DNA from: Hydrogenophaga borbori
Lineage (GTDB): Bacteria; Pseudomonadota; Gammaproteobacteria; Burkholderiales; Burkholderiaceae_C
Length of the DNA: 64,000 nt
Direction: 5' to 3'
NCBI RefSeq assembly: GCF_003417535.1
Contig: NZ_QVLS01000001.1
Location: forward strand, 1 to 64,000
Below are positions 8,834-16,595 of this stretch, in pieces. The position numbers and the translations under genes are program-made. The stretch's first letter is position 1; the number at the start of each line of letters is the position of its first letter. The notes under the pieces are model-generated. The model was given only the letters and a program-made list of their open reading frames with translations. It was not told the origin of the DNA and did no database searches.

Positions 8834-9895
8834 TCAGCGTTCGGCCTTGGGGGCCACGCCGAGCAGGTGGTGCAGGCGGGGGCTGGTGGTGGTGTATTGC
8901 AGCGGCACACGCTCCTCGGGACGCAGGCGCGCGGCGGCGGCGAAGGCGGCCAGCGTGGCTTCATGGAAGCCGCAGAGGATGAGCTTTTTCTTGCCCGGGT
9001 AGGTGTTGATGTCGCCCACCGCGTACAGGCCGGCTTCGCTGGTCTCGAAGCTTTCGGGGTTCACCACGAGTTGCTTGCGCTCCATGGCCAGGCCCCAGTC
9101 GGCGATGGGACCCAGCCGCGGCGACAGGCCCAGGGCGACGATCAATTGATCCAGCGCGAGGGCCTGGTTCTGGCCTTGGGGGTCGAGCAACTGCAGGCCC
9201 CGCAGGTGCGCGCCCTGAAGGTCCAGCCCCAGGGGTTGGCCGACCACCAGCCTCACGCGGCCCGAGGCGATGGCGTCCCGCATGCGCGCGAGCGCGGCCT
9301 CGTCGTCGGATTGCAGCACCTCGCGCCGGTGCAGCAGGCTCAGGCCCGCGGGGGGCTGGGCGCTGTCGAGCAGGCGCAGCGCCCAGTCGATCGCCAGCGC
9401 GTCGCCGCCATGCACCACCACGTGCTGGCCGCGCCAGTCGCGGGTGGCGTCGAAGCGGTGGTGCACCTGCAGGCCTTCCAGGGCGTCGATGCCGTCGAGC
9501 TTCAGGCGCTTGGGCTGGAAGGCGCCCACGCCCGCGGCGATGAACACCAGGCGCGCGAGGAAACCCTGGCCCGCGCCGGTGCGAACGGCCCAGCGGCCGT
9601 CGGCCTCGCGCGCAAGCGCGCTCACCGATTGGTCGAGGTGGAGCCGAGGCTGGAAGGGTTTGACCTGCAGCAGGAGCCGATCAACCAGCTCCCGGCCGCT
9701 GCACACGGGCAGGCCGGGGATGTCGTAAATGGGCTTGTCGGGGTAGAGCTCGGCGGGCTGGCCGCCGGCGTGGGGCAGGGCGTCGATCACCTGCGCCCGG
9801 ATGTCCTGCAGGCCGAGCTGGAAGACCTGCCACAGCCCCACGGGGCCGGCGCCGATGACGAGCGCGTCGGTCTCGATCGGCGCGGCAGGGATCAC
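8834..9895 (-). CDS. Thioredoxin-reductase-like ferredoxin--NADP(+) reductase
   Basis: A 353-aa FAD enzyme expected to shuttle electrons between NADPH and ferredoxin. It has the N-terminal dinucleotide-binding motif GAGPVGL (residues 15-21), GGQPAELYP near residue 45, and the C-terminal FAD segment GDINTYPGKKKLILCGFHEA near 295-315. There is no redox CxxC, which separates it from true thioredoxin reductases and places it with the YumC/TrxR-like FNRs. The start is GTG at 9895. It lies 66 bases after fdxA, so the ferredoxin and its reductase form a two-gene unit directly behind the sulfate-reduction operon. Confidence 0.87.
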   Translation of the reverse strand: MIPAAPIETDALVIGAGPVGLWQVFQLGLQDIRAQVIDALPHAGGQPAELYPDKPIYDIPGLPVCSGRELVDRLLLQVKPFQPRLHLDQSVSALAREADGRWAVRTGAGQGFLARLVFIAAGVGAFQPKRLKLDGIDALEGLQVHHRFDATRDWRGQHVVVHGGDALAIDWALRLLDSAQPPAGLSLLHRREVLQSDDEAALARMRDAIASGRVRLVVGQPLGLDLQGAHLRGLQLLDPQGQNQALALDQLIVALGLSPRLGPIADWGLAMERKQLVVNPESFETSEAGLYAVGDINTYPGKKKLILCGFHEATLAAFAAAARLRPEERVPLQYTTTSPRLHHLLGVAPKAER

Positions 9896-9961
9896 TGGAC
9901 AACCTTCGTGCGGCGCGCCGCGGTGCGATCGCCTTCGGGCGGCCGGACGGCGCTCATGGGC

Positions 9962-10291
9962 TCAGCGGATCAGCTGGTCGAGCTTGCCGGTCTTGTCCTT
10001 CCACTCTTCGGCGTCGGGCAGCGCGGCCTTGCGCTTGGTGATGCTCTTCCAGGTGGGCAGGCGGGCCAGCTCGGCGTTGAGCGCCGTCATGTGCAACTGG
10101 TCCTTGGGCAGGTCTTCCTCGGCGTAAATGGCGCTCACCGGGCATTCGGGGATGCAGACCGCGCAGTCGATGCACTCGTCGGGGTCGATGGTGAGGAAGT
10201 TGGGGCCTTCGCGGAAGCAGTCCACGGGGCAGACATCGACGCAATCGGTGTACTTGCAGCGGATGCAGGCTTCGGTGACGACGTGGGTCAT
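9962..10291 (-). CDS. fdxA: 7Fe ferredoxin FdxA
   Basis: A 109-aa electron carrier with one [3Fe-4S] and one [4Fe-4S] cluster. The Azotobacter FdI-like pattern is clear: [18 protein letters not shown] at the N-terminus and the second cluster [12 protein letters not shown] near residue 40. A C-terminal extension of about 50 residues is typical of this class. The gene is followed by a ferredoxin-NADP reductase and preceded by cysN on the same strand, which makes it a candidate electron donor for the sulfite reductase encoded upstream (inference). Confidence 0.93.
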   Translation of the reverse strand: MTHVVTEACIRCKYTDCVDVCPVDCFREGPNFLTIDPDECIDCAVCIPECPVSAIYAEEDLPKDQLHMTALNAELARLPTWKSITKRKAALPDAEEWKDKTGKLDQLIR

Positions 10292-10321
10292 GGTGGCGGA
10301 TCGGGCAGACGGAAAGCGGCG

Positions 10322-10377
10322 ATTTTACGGTGCCGCACCCGACCGGCCGGGCTTGCCCTTGGTGGCTTCCCGGTCGG
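10322..10377 (-). other. Inverted repeat and -10-like box between cysN and fdxA
   Basis: CCGACCGG (10339-10346) is repeated inverted at 10370-10377 immediately after cysN; there is no T-run, so it is at best a weak terminator. The minus strand also carries TAAAAT (10327-10322), 30 bases before the fdxA start, a possible -10 box. No -35 was found. Confidence 0.3.
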
Positions 10378-10392
10378 TGTCTGTGGGGTTAT

Positions 10393-11685
10393 TCAGCGCA
10401 CGAGCACGGCGCCGGCCGTGCGGTGGCTGGCGGTGTCCACCAGCACCAGCGAGCCCAGGGCACGCGATTCGGCGAACGGCCGCGTGGCCAGTGGCTCCTG
10501 CAGCGCCAGTTCGATGTGGCCGATGGCGTTGGGCGGCAGCTCGCGGGCGTCGTGTTCGGCGAGGGTGTGGATGTCGAGCTGGTGCGCGATGCGCTTGACC
10601 TTGGCCTTGACCCAGCGGTGGCCGTGCAGGGCCCAGTAGACGCGGCCCGGCACCAGGGGCTCGTCGTCCAGCCAGGCGACGGTGGCGGCGATCTCGCGGT
10701 GTGCGTCGAGCGAGGCGTCCCCATCGTCCACCCCGAGCAACCAGTCGCCGCGTGAGACATCGAGCTCGCGGTCGAGCACGATGCCCGCGCTGTGGCCGGC
10801 GACCACCTCGCCGGGCCGGCGCACGTGGTCGAGCACCTGCGCCACCACGGCGGTCTGGCCCCGGGGCGCCACGCGCACGGCCTGGCCCGGGCGCAATTGC
10901 CCGGCCGCCACGCGGCCCCAGAACACGCGCCGACCCTGGGAGGTGTCGGACGAGGACGAGAACTTCTCCACCCACTGCACCGGGAAGGCCAGCGGCAGCT
11001 CGGCATCGGGTTCCGTCACCGGCAGGTGCTCCAGGATTTCCAGCAGCGTGGGTCCGTGATACCCGCACCAGCCGGCCAGCGCGGCCTCGTCCACCACGTT
11101 CCAGCCGTTCAGGGCGGACACCGGCACCACGGCCGTCACGTCGAGCCCGGCCTGCTGGGCAAAGGCGTACAGCGCGGCCTTGATGTGGGTGTAGGCGGTG
11201 GCGCCGTCGTCCACCGCGTCGAGCTTGTTCACCGCGAACACCACCGAGGGGACGCGCAGCAGCTTGACCAGCAGGCTGTGGCGGCGCGTCTGCGGCAGCA
11301 GCGCCAGGGCGGGGTCGCGCCAGTCGAGCTTGGTGGCGTCGACCAGCACCACGGCGGCGTCGGCGCTGCTGGCGGCGGTGACCATGTTGCGCGTGTACTG
11401 CTCGTGGCCCGGGGCGTCGCCGATGATGAACTTGCGCTGCTCGGTGCTGAAGTAGCGGTAGGCCACATCGATGGTGATGCCTTGCTCGCGCTCGGCCGAC
11501 AGGCCGTCGGTGAGCAGGGCCAGGTCGGTCTGGCCCTGGCGCTGCACGCCGGCCAGGTGGTCCTGCAGCACGGCCTTGCTGTCGACCAGCAGGCGGCCGA
11601 TGAGCGTGCTCTTGCCGTCGTCGACGCTGCCGCAGGTGATCAGGCGCAGCGCGGCGCGGGTGTCTTGCGAGGTGGCGGTGCTCAT
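10393..11685 (-). CDS. cysN: Sulfate adenylyltransferase subunit 1 (GTPase)
   Basis: A 430-aa EF-Tu-like GTPase subunit that drives ATP sulfurylase (CysDN), which makes adenosine 5'-phosphosulfate. The G motifs are GSVDDGKST (residues 17-25), DAPGHEQ, and NKLD. The protein stops near the usual CysN length, so it is not fused to the CysC kinase. Its ATG overlaps the cysD stop by one base (TGATG), giving translational coupling. It is the last gene of the cysI-DUF934-cysH-cysD-cysN operon. Confidence 0.94.
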   Translation of the reverse strand: MSTATSQDTRAALRLITCGSVDDGKSTLIGRLLVDSKAVLQDHLAGVQRQGQTDLALLTDGLSAEREQGITIDVAYRYFSTEQRKFIIGDAPGHEQYTRNMVTAASSADAAVVLVDATKLDWRDPALALLPQTRRHSLLVKLLRVPSVVFAVNKLDAVDDGATAYTHIKAALYAFAQQAGLDVTAVVPVSALNGWNVVDEAALAGWCGYHGPTLLEILEHLPVTEPDAELPLAFPVQWVEKFSSSSDTSQGRRVFWGRVAAGQLRPGQAVRVAPRGQTAVVAQVLDHVRRPGEVVAGHSAGIVLDRELDVSRGDWLLGVDDGDASLDAHREIAATVAWLDDEPLVPGRVYWALHGHRWVKAKVKRIAHQLDIHTLAEHDARELPPNAIGHIELALQEPLATRPFAESRALGSLVLVDTASHRTAGAVLVR

Positions 11686-12644
11686 CAGAAGTAGCCCTCT
11701 TTCTTGCGGCGCTCCATGGAAGCGTCGCTGGTCTTGTCGTCCATGCGGGTGGCGCCGCGCTCGCTGACCTCGGCGGCCAGGGTCTCGATCACGATGTCCT
11801 GCGGCGTGGCGGCGGTGCTTTCCACGGGGCAGGTGCAGGTGATGTCGCCCACGGTGCGAAAGCGCACGTCGCGCCGTTCCACCCGCTCGCCGTCGCGCGG
11901 CGGGGTGAGTTCGGTCACCGGCACCAGCAGGCCGCGGCGGTCCACCACCTCGCGCGGGTGGGTGTAGTAGAGGGAGGGCAGGCCGATGTCCTCGCGCGCG
12001 ATGTACTGCCAGACGTCGAGCTCGGTCCAGTTGCTGATGGGGAACACGCGGAAGTGCTCGCCGGGCTGCAGGCGGGTGTTGAACAGGGTCCAGAGCTCGG
12101 GGCGCTGGGCCTTGGGCTGCCACTGGCCGAAGCCGTCGCGGTGCGAAAAGATGCGCTCCTTGGCGCGCGCCTTTTCTTCGTCGCGCCGCGCGCCGCCGAT
12201 CAGCGCGTCGAAGCGGAATTCCTCGATCGCCTCCAGCAGCGTGACCGATTGGTGCACGTTGCGGCTCTCGCCCGGGTGGGCCAGGCGCACGGTGCCGCGC
12301 GCCATGGAGTCTTCCACGCGGCGAACGATCAGCTCGGCGCCGAGTTCTTTCGCGCGCTGGTCGCGAAAGTCGGTGACTTCGGGGAAGTTGTGGCCGGTGT
12401 CGATCATCAGCAGCGGGTAGGGGATGCGGCCGGCGCCGAAGGCCTTCTCGGCGCACTTGAGCATGACCAGCGAATCCTTGCCGCCCGAGAAGAGCAGGGC
12501 GGGGCGCTCGAAGGCGGCGGCCACCTCGCGCAGGATGAAGATGGTTTCCTCTTCCAGCGCGTCCAGGTGGGCGTTGCTGAGCTGGTGGCCGCTGTCGTGC
12601 AACAGGGCGGCTTCGATCACGGCGGGGTCTGGGCGGGCGTTCAT
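11685..12644 (-). CDS. cysD: Sulfate adenylyltransferase subunit 2
   Basis: A 319-aa catalytic subunit of ATP sulfurylase, which adenylates sulfate with ATP. The PP-loop motif SGGKDSLVML lies near residue 54, followed by DTGHNFPE and the GGARRDEEKARAKER block. The start at 12644 overlaps the cysH stop by four bases (ATGA). The C-terminus ends MERRKKEGYF, as in other CysD proteins. Upstream in-frame extension lies inside cysH and was rejected. Confidence 0.95.
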   Translation of the reverse strand: MNARPDPAVIEAALLHDSGHQLSNAHLDALEEETIFILREVAAAFERPALLFSGGKDSLVMLKCAEKAFGAGRIPYPLLMIDTGHNFPEVTDFRDQRAKELGAELIVRRVEDSMARGTVRLAHPGESRNVHQSVTLLEAIEEFRFDALIGGARRDEEKARAKERIFSHRDGFGQWQPKAQRPELWTLFNTRLQPGEHFRVFPISNWTELDVWQYIAREDIGLPSLYYTHPREVVDRRGLLVPVTELTPPRDGERVERRDVRFRTVGDITCTCPVESTAATPQDIVIETLAAEVSERGATRMDDKTSDASMERRKKEGYF

Positions 12645-13378
12645 GCGGGGGTCCGATCGAGAGAGGAGGCGGCGGGCGGCGCGTGCAGCCCGCATTCCTT
12701 GGCGCTTTCCTGCTCCCACCACCAGCGGCCGGCGCGGAAGTCCTCGCCCACGCTGATGGCGCGGGTGCAGGGCTCGCAGCCGATGCTGGGGAAGAAGCGG
12801 TCGTGAAGTTCGTTGGTGTCCAGGCCGTGCAAGGCGATGAAATGCCACACGTCGCCCCAGGTCCAGTCCACCAGCGGGCTGATCTTCACGCGCTCGGCTT
12901 CCTGGATCACTTCGCCGACGTCGGCGCGCGCGTTCGACTGCTCGCGCCTCAGGCCGGTGATCCAGCCGTCGTGCCCGGCCAGGGCGCGCGACAGCGGTTC
13001 CATCTTGCGCACGTCGCAGCAGGCCTTGCGCAACTCGATGCTGCGGTACATGGCGTCCTCGCCGTGGCGGCGCACGAAGTGCACCACCGATTCGTGCCTG
13101 GGCCGGAACACGCGCACGCTGGTGGCGTAGCGGCGTTCGATCTTGGGGATCATGGCCAGGGTTTCGGCGTGCAGCTTGCCGGTCTCCAGGACGAAGACGC
13201 TGGCCTCGATGCCGGCGAGGTGGACCAGGTGGGTGACCACCATGTCCTCGGCGCCCAGGCTGGACGCCTGCGTGAGCCGCGGGTGCGCGGCGGCCTGCTC
13301 GCGCAGCAGCGCGATGGCGCGTTCCACCTTGACCGCGAAGTCGGCCGAGGGGCGGTTGTAGAGATCGATGGCGCTCAT
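12641..13378 (-). CDS. cysH: Assimilatory adenylylsulfate (APS) reductase
   Basis: The 245-aa enzyme reduces APS to sulfite and AMP with thioredoxin or glutathione as reductant. Four cluster cysteines are present as Cys120-Cys121 and Cys201-x2-Cys204. This is the [4Fe-4S] signature of APS reductases, whereas PAPS reductases of the E. coli type lack the CC and CxxC pairs. The catalytic tail KECGLH follows. The absence of an APS kinase gene (cysC) in the operon agrees with APS being the substrate. The gene lies eight bases after DUF934 and overlaps cysD by four bases. Confidence 0.93.
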   Translation of the reverse strand: MSAIDLYNRPSADFAVKVERAIALLREQAAAHPRLTQASSLGAEDMVVTHLVHLAGIEASVFVLETGKLHAETLAMIPKIERRYATSVRVFRPRHESVVHFVRRHGEDAMYRSIELRKACCDVRKMEPLSRALAGHDGWITGLRREQSNARADVGEVIQEAERVKISPLVDWTWGDVWHFIALHGLDTNELHDRFFPSIGCEPCTRAISVGEDFRAGRWWWEQESAKECGLHAPPAASSLDRTPA

Positions 13379-13386
13379 TGGGGGCC

Positions 13387-13770
13387 TCAGGCGTTCGCGA
13401 AGCGCGGCTGCGGCTGCACCGCGTCGCCCTGGTAGAAGCCGCCGTAGTGCCGCAGCAGGCGCTCGGCGTGCGCCAGGTCCTGGTCGGCCTTGAGTACGGC
13501 CTGGCTGAAGCCGCTGCGCTGCATCTGCAGCAGCTGGTCGATCAGCACCTCGCCGGTGGCGCGGATCTCGCCCGTGAAGCCCAGGCGGCGGCGCAGCAGG
13601 AAGGCCTGGCTGAAGGCACGGCCGTCGCTGAATTTGGGGAACTGCAGTTCGACCACGCGCACACCGCTCAGGTCGGTCTCGCGCGGGTCGTCGGTATTGG
13701 CCAAGACGCGGCGCTCGGCCTCGGCTTCGGGTGCGCTGAAGGTGTCGGCGCGCAACAGCTGGATGCTCAT
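13387..13770 (-). CDS. DUF934 protein of the sulfite-reduction operon
   Basis: A 127-aa protein of the DUF934 family, almost always encoded beside cysI in proteobacteria and annotated as a probable accessory to sulfite reduction; its biochemical function is unknown. Visible family features are ELQFPKFSDGRAFSQAFLLRRR and the C-terminal RHYGGFYQGDA region. There are no cysteines suitable for a cluster. The start at 13770 lies 14 bases after the cysI stop. The longer open reading upstream overlaps cysI and is a shadow. Confidence 0.85.
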   Translation of the reverse strand: MSIQLLRADTFSAPEAEAERRVLANTDDPRETDLSGVRVVELQFPKFSDGRAFSQAFLLRRRLGFTGEIRATGEVLIDQLLQMQRSGFSQAVLKADQDLAHAERLLRHYGGFYQGDAVQPQPRFANA

Positions 13771-13784
13771 CGTCGGTTCCTGGC

Positions 13785-15581
13785 TCAGGCGGTGGCGGTG
13801 TCCGCCTCGGTGTTCGGGCGCGCGGTGGTGCTGCGCACGACGTTGGCGGCCTGCTTGAACGGCTCGAGGCCGATCCGCCGCAGGGTGGCGATGAAGGGCT
13901 CGCCGTCCTCGCGCTGGGCGCGGTAGGTATCGAGCAGGGCCTCGATGACCTCGGGCACCTCGTTGGCCGCGAAGGACGGGCCGATGACCTTGCCCGGCGT
14001 GGCCTCGCCCGACAGGCGCTTGCCGTCGGAGCCGCCCAGCGTCACCTGGTACCACTCCTGGCCGTCCTTGTCGACGCCGAGCACGCCGATGTGGCCGCTG
14101 TGGTGGTGACCGCAGCTGTTGATGCAGCCGCTCATGTGCAGATCGATCTCGCCGATGTCGTGCAGCTCGTCGAGGTCGGCGTAGCGCGCGAGCACGGCCT
14201 GGGCGATGGGCAGCGAGCGCGCGTTGGCGAGGTCGCAGAAATCGCCGCCGGGGCAGGCGATCATGTCGGTGAGCAGGCCGATGTTGGGTTTGGCCAGGCC
14301 CAGGCGGCGCGCCTCGCGCCACAGCTCGGGCAACTGGTCGCAGCGCACCCAGGGCAGCAGCAGGTTCTGGGTGTGCGTCACGCGCGCCTCGCCGCCGGAG
14401 AAGCGGTCGGCCAGCTCGGCCGCGCGCTCCAGCTGCTCGGCCGTGGCGTCGCCGGGCGACTGGCCCAAGCGCTTGAAGGAGAGCGTGACCGCGCGCAGGT
14501 CGGGGTTCTTGTGCGCCACCACGTTGCGGGTGAGCCAGCGGCTGAATTCCAGGTCGTCCTCGGCTGCGGCCTTGAGGATGTGGGCGATCTTGGCATCGGC
14601 GCTCTTGCGGTCGCAGGCCAGCGCGGGCGGCGTGAAGAAAGCGCTCACGCGGGCCAGCTCGGCGGCGGTGATGGTGTGCGGCGCGCCGTCCTGCTCGAGG
14701 ATGTCGCGGTACTCGGCCTCGACCTGATCGGCGAAGGCCTGGCCCTCGGCCTTCACGATGATCTTGATGCGCGCCTTGTACATGTTGTCGCGCCGGCCGA
14801 AGCGGTTGTAGGCGCGCACCACGGCTTCCAGGTAATTGAGCATCTGGTCCCAGGGCAGGAACTCGCGCAGCACGGTGCCGATGATGGGCGTGCGGCCCAT
14901 GCCGCCGCCCACGCGCACCTGGAAACCCAGCTCGCCATCGACGTTGTGCAGCAGGCGCAGGCCCACGTCGTGCCAGGGCGTGGCGGCGCGGTCTTCGCGG
15001 GCGCCGGTGATGGCCACCTTGAACTTGCGCGGCAGGAAGGCGAACTCGTGGTGCAGGGTGCTCCACTGGCGCAGGATCTCGGCGAAGGGACGGGGGTCGG
15101 CGACCTCGTCCACGGCGATGCCGGCCAGGGCGTCTGAGGTGGTGTTGCGGATGCAGTTGCCGCTGGTCTGGATACCGTGCAGGCCCACGCTGGCGAGCAG
15201 CTCCATCACGTCGGCCGAGCGCGCCAGCGGAATCCAGTTGAACTGCACGTTGGAGCGCGTGGTGAAGTGCGCCGTGCGGTCGGGCAGGCTCGGCACGTCG
15301 GACAGGCCGGCGTTGGCCTTGGAGATGTCGTTGTCTTCCTTGTGGTCGAACTCGCGCGCCACGCGCGCCAGCACGCGCAACTGCTCGCTGTTGATCTCCC
15401 CGTAGGGCACGGCCACGCGCAGCATGGGCGCGAAGCGCTGGATGTACCAGCCGTTCTGCAGGCGCAGCGGCTTGAAGGCGTCGTCGGAGAGGGTGCCGGC
15501 CTGCCAGCGCTCCAGCTGGTCGCGGTACTGGGCGGCGCGCTGTTGCACGAACTGGCGGTCGAAGGCGTCGTGGCGGTACAT
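13785..15581 (-). CDS. cysI: Sulfite reductase hemoprotein (siroheme, [4Fe-4S])
   Basis: A 598-aa protein of the nitrite/sulfite reductase family with two ferredoxin-like/siroheme-binding repeats. It reduces sulfite to sulfide with six electrons. The [4Fe-4S]-siroheme cysteines appear as CPGGDFC (around residue 440) and SGCINSCGHH (around 485), with the earlier TSGNCIRN motif near residue 145. No cysJ flavoprotein is present in the window, so electrons probably come from ferredoxin; fdxA and its reductase lie just beyond cysN. It is the first gene of the cys operon. A leader hairpin (15596-15611) and a CysB-like motif lie upstream. Confidence 0.92.
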   Translation of the reverse strand: MYRHDAFDRQFVQQRAAQYRDQLERWQAGTLSDDAFKPLRLQNGWYIQRFAPMLRVAVPYGEINSEQLRVLARVAREFDHKEDNDISKANAGLSDVPSLPDRTAHFTTRSNVQFNWIPLARSADVMELLASVGLHGIQTSGNCIRNTTSDALAGIAVDEVADPRPFAEILRQWSTLHHEFAFLPRKFKVAITGAREDRAATPWHDVGLRLLHNVDGELGFQVRVGGGMGRTPIIGTVLREFLPWDQMLNYLEAVVRAYNRFGRRDNMYKARIKIIVKAEGQAFADQVEAEYRDILEQDGAPHTITAAELARVSAFFTPPALACDRKSADAKIAHILKAAAEDDLEFSRWLTRNVVAHKNPDLRAVTLSFKRLGQSPGDATAEQLERAAELADRFSGGEARVTHTQNLLLPWVRCDQLPELWREARRLGLAKPNIGLLTDMIACPGGDFCDLANARSLPIAQAVLARYADLDELHDIGEIDLHMSGCINSCGHHHSGHIGVLGVDKDGQEWYQVTLGGSDGKRLSGEATPGKVIGPSFAANEVPEVIEALLDTYRAQREDGEPFIATLRRIGLEPFKQAANVVRSTTARPNTEADTATA

Positions 15582-15595
15582 GGATCGGGCGATGG

Positions 15596-15611
15596 GACCA
15601 CCGGGGTGGTC
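15596..15611 (-). other. Hairpin in the cysI leader
   Basis: GACCACC (15596-15602) and GGTGGTC (15605-15611) form a 7-bp GC-rich stem with a very short loop, 15 bases before the cysI start codon. It could limit ribosome access. The tight loop makes its stability uncertain. Confidence 0.3.
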
Positions 15612-15649
15612 GGCAATTCGTGGGGATGCCCGGCACTGTAGAAAGCCGG

Positions 15650-15703
15650 GCTTATTCGACGAACTACTTTTTTTTCATGCCCGTATATCGGTTTGGAATA
15701 AGC
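15650..15703. promoter_or_regulatory. cysI control region: CysB-like motif and 8-bp inverted repeat
   Basis: The 187-base gap between divergent cysI and the unknown + strand gene contains an AT-rich core. On the minus strand the segment 15701-15684 reads TTATTCCAAACCGATATA; a near-identical segment precedes yggX at 18111-18127. In addition, GCTTATTC (15650-15657) and GAATAAGC (15696-15703) are perfect 8-bp inverted arms 38 bases apart, bracketing an A/T tract. CysB, whose gene is present at 27.1-28.0 kb, is the likely binder. That link is inferred. Confidence 0.55.
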
Positions 15704-15768
15704 AAAGCCCGATGGCCCATGGAGAAAAAATCGGCTATCACAATTTGTCTGAAGTAACATCCCCCAAC

Positions 15769-16569
15769 ATGACGAGCGTGGTTCGGGTTCAGGTGATCGG
15801 TTTTTCAGACGTGGAACGCCACGCGTTGAACACCGTTTTCCGGCTTTCGCGTGAGCGCGAGGTGTCCTACGGACCCTGGCGGGCGGCCTCGGGTCTGCTG
15901 GAAGAAATGCCTCCCGTGCTGCTGGTGGACGGCGACTGCGCCGAAGCCGTGCTGGTGCACGCGCGCGCGCCGCGTCCCGGCCAGCGGCTGATCTGGGTGG
16001 GCGAGCAGGCGCCCGAGCACGCCTGGCGGGTCGTGGCGCGGCCCATCGCCTGGGCGCACCTGCTGCACGACCTGGACACCACCTTCGCCGCCACGCAGAG
16101 CGATTCCGGCTTCCTGGACTTGGATGTGTCCCAGCCCGCCCCGCTGGACATCGAGCTTGGCGAATTTCCCTCGGCCGAGGTGCGCCGGGCCCTGGTGGTG
16201 GGCATCGCGGCGAACGAGTCGGGCTACCTGCGCGAGCGCCTGACGCAGGCGGCCGTGCCCTATATCGACGAGGCACCCAGCACCGAGCGCGCCGCCGAGT
16301 GCATGGCGCAGCATCACTATTTGTGCGGCGTGTTCAATCTCGATGACCACCACATCGACGCCTGGGGCCTGATGCAGCTGTTCCGCCAGCGCTACCCCGA
16401 GGCCATGACCCTGGCGACCAGCGAGCACGCGCAGCGCTTCGCCGGTCCGCTGACGGGCTGGTGGCACCGGCGGCGCGTGCGCGCGCACACACGCCGCCTG
16501 GGCGTTTCGGGCCTGCTGGCGCTGCCGCTGCAGCCGCCGGTGGTGTCGCGTTACCTGGAAATGCTCTGA
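15769..16569 (+). CDS. Uncharacterised protein divergent from the cys operon
   Basis: I do not recognise this 266-aa protein. The first 100 residues alternate beta and alpha character (VRVQVIGFSDVERHAL, then LLVDG) in a way that recalls a response-regulator receiver fold, but no convincing phospho-acceptor Asp is present. Residues 130-185 show another such block, LVVGIAANESGYLRERL. The C-terminus is basic (WWHRRRVRAHTRR) and ends in a hydrophobic stretch. No signal peptide or membrane helix is evident. An in-frame ATG at 15712 would add 19 residues. It may be a degenerate receiver-like regulator; its divergence from cysI hints at shared control. Confidence 0.55.
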   Translation: MTSVVRVQVIGFSDVERHALNTVFRLSREREVSYGPWRAASGLLEEMPPVLLVDGDCAEAVLVHARAPRPGQRLIWVGEQAPEHAWRVVARPIAWAHLLHDLDTTFAATQSDSGFLDLDVSQPAPLDIELGEFPSAEVRRALVVGIAANESGYLRERLTQAAVPYIDEAPSTERAAECMAQHHYLCGVFNLDDHHIDAWGLMQLFRQRYPEAMTLATSEHAQRFAGPLTGWWHRRRVRAHTRRLGVSGLLALPLQPPVVSRYLEML

Positions 16570-16595
16570 GCCGGGGCTGAGCGCCGGCCGGCGGC

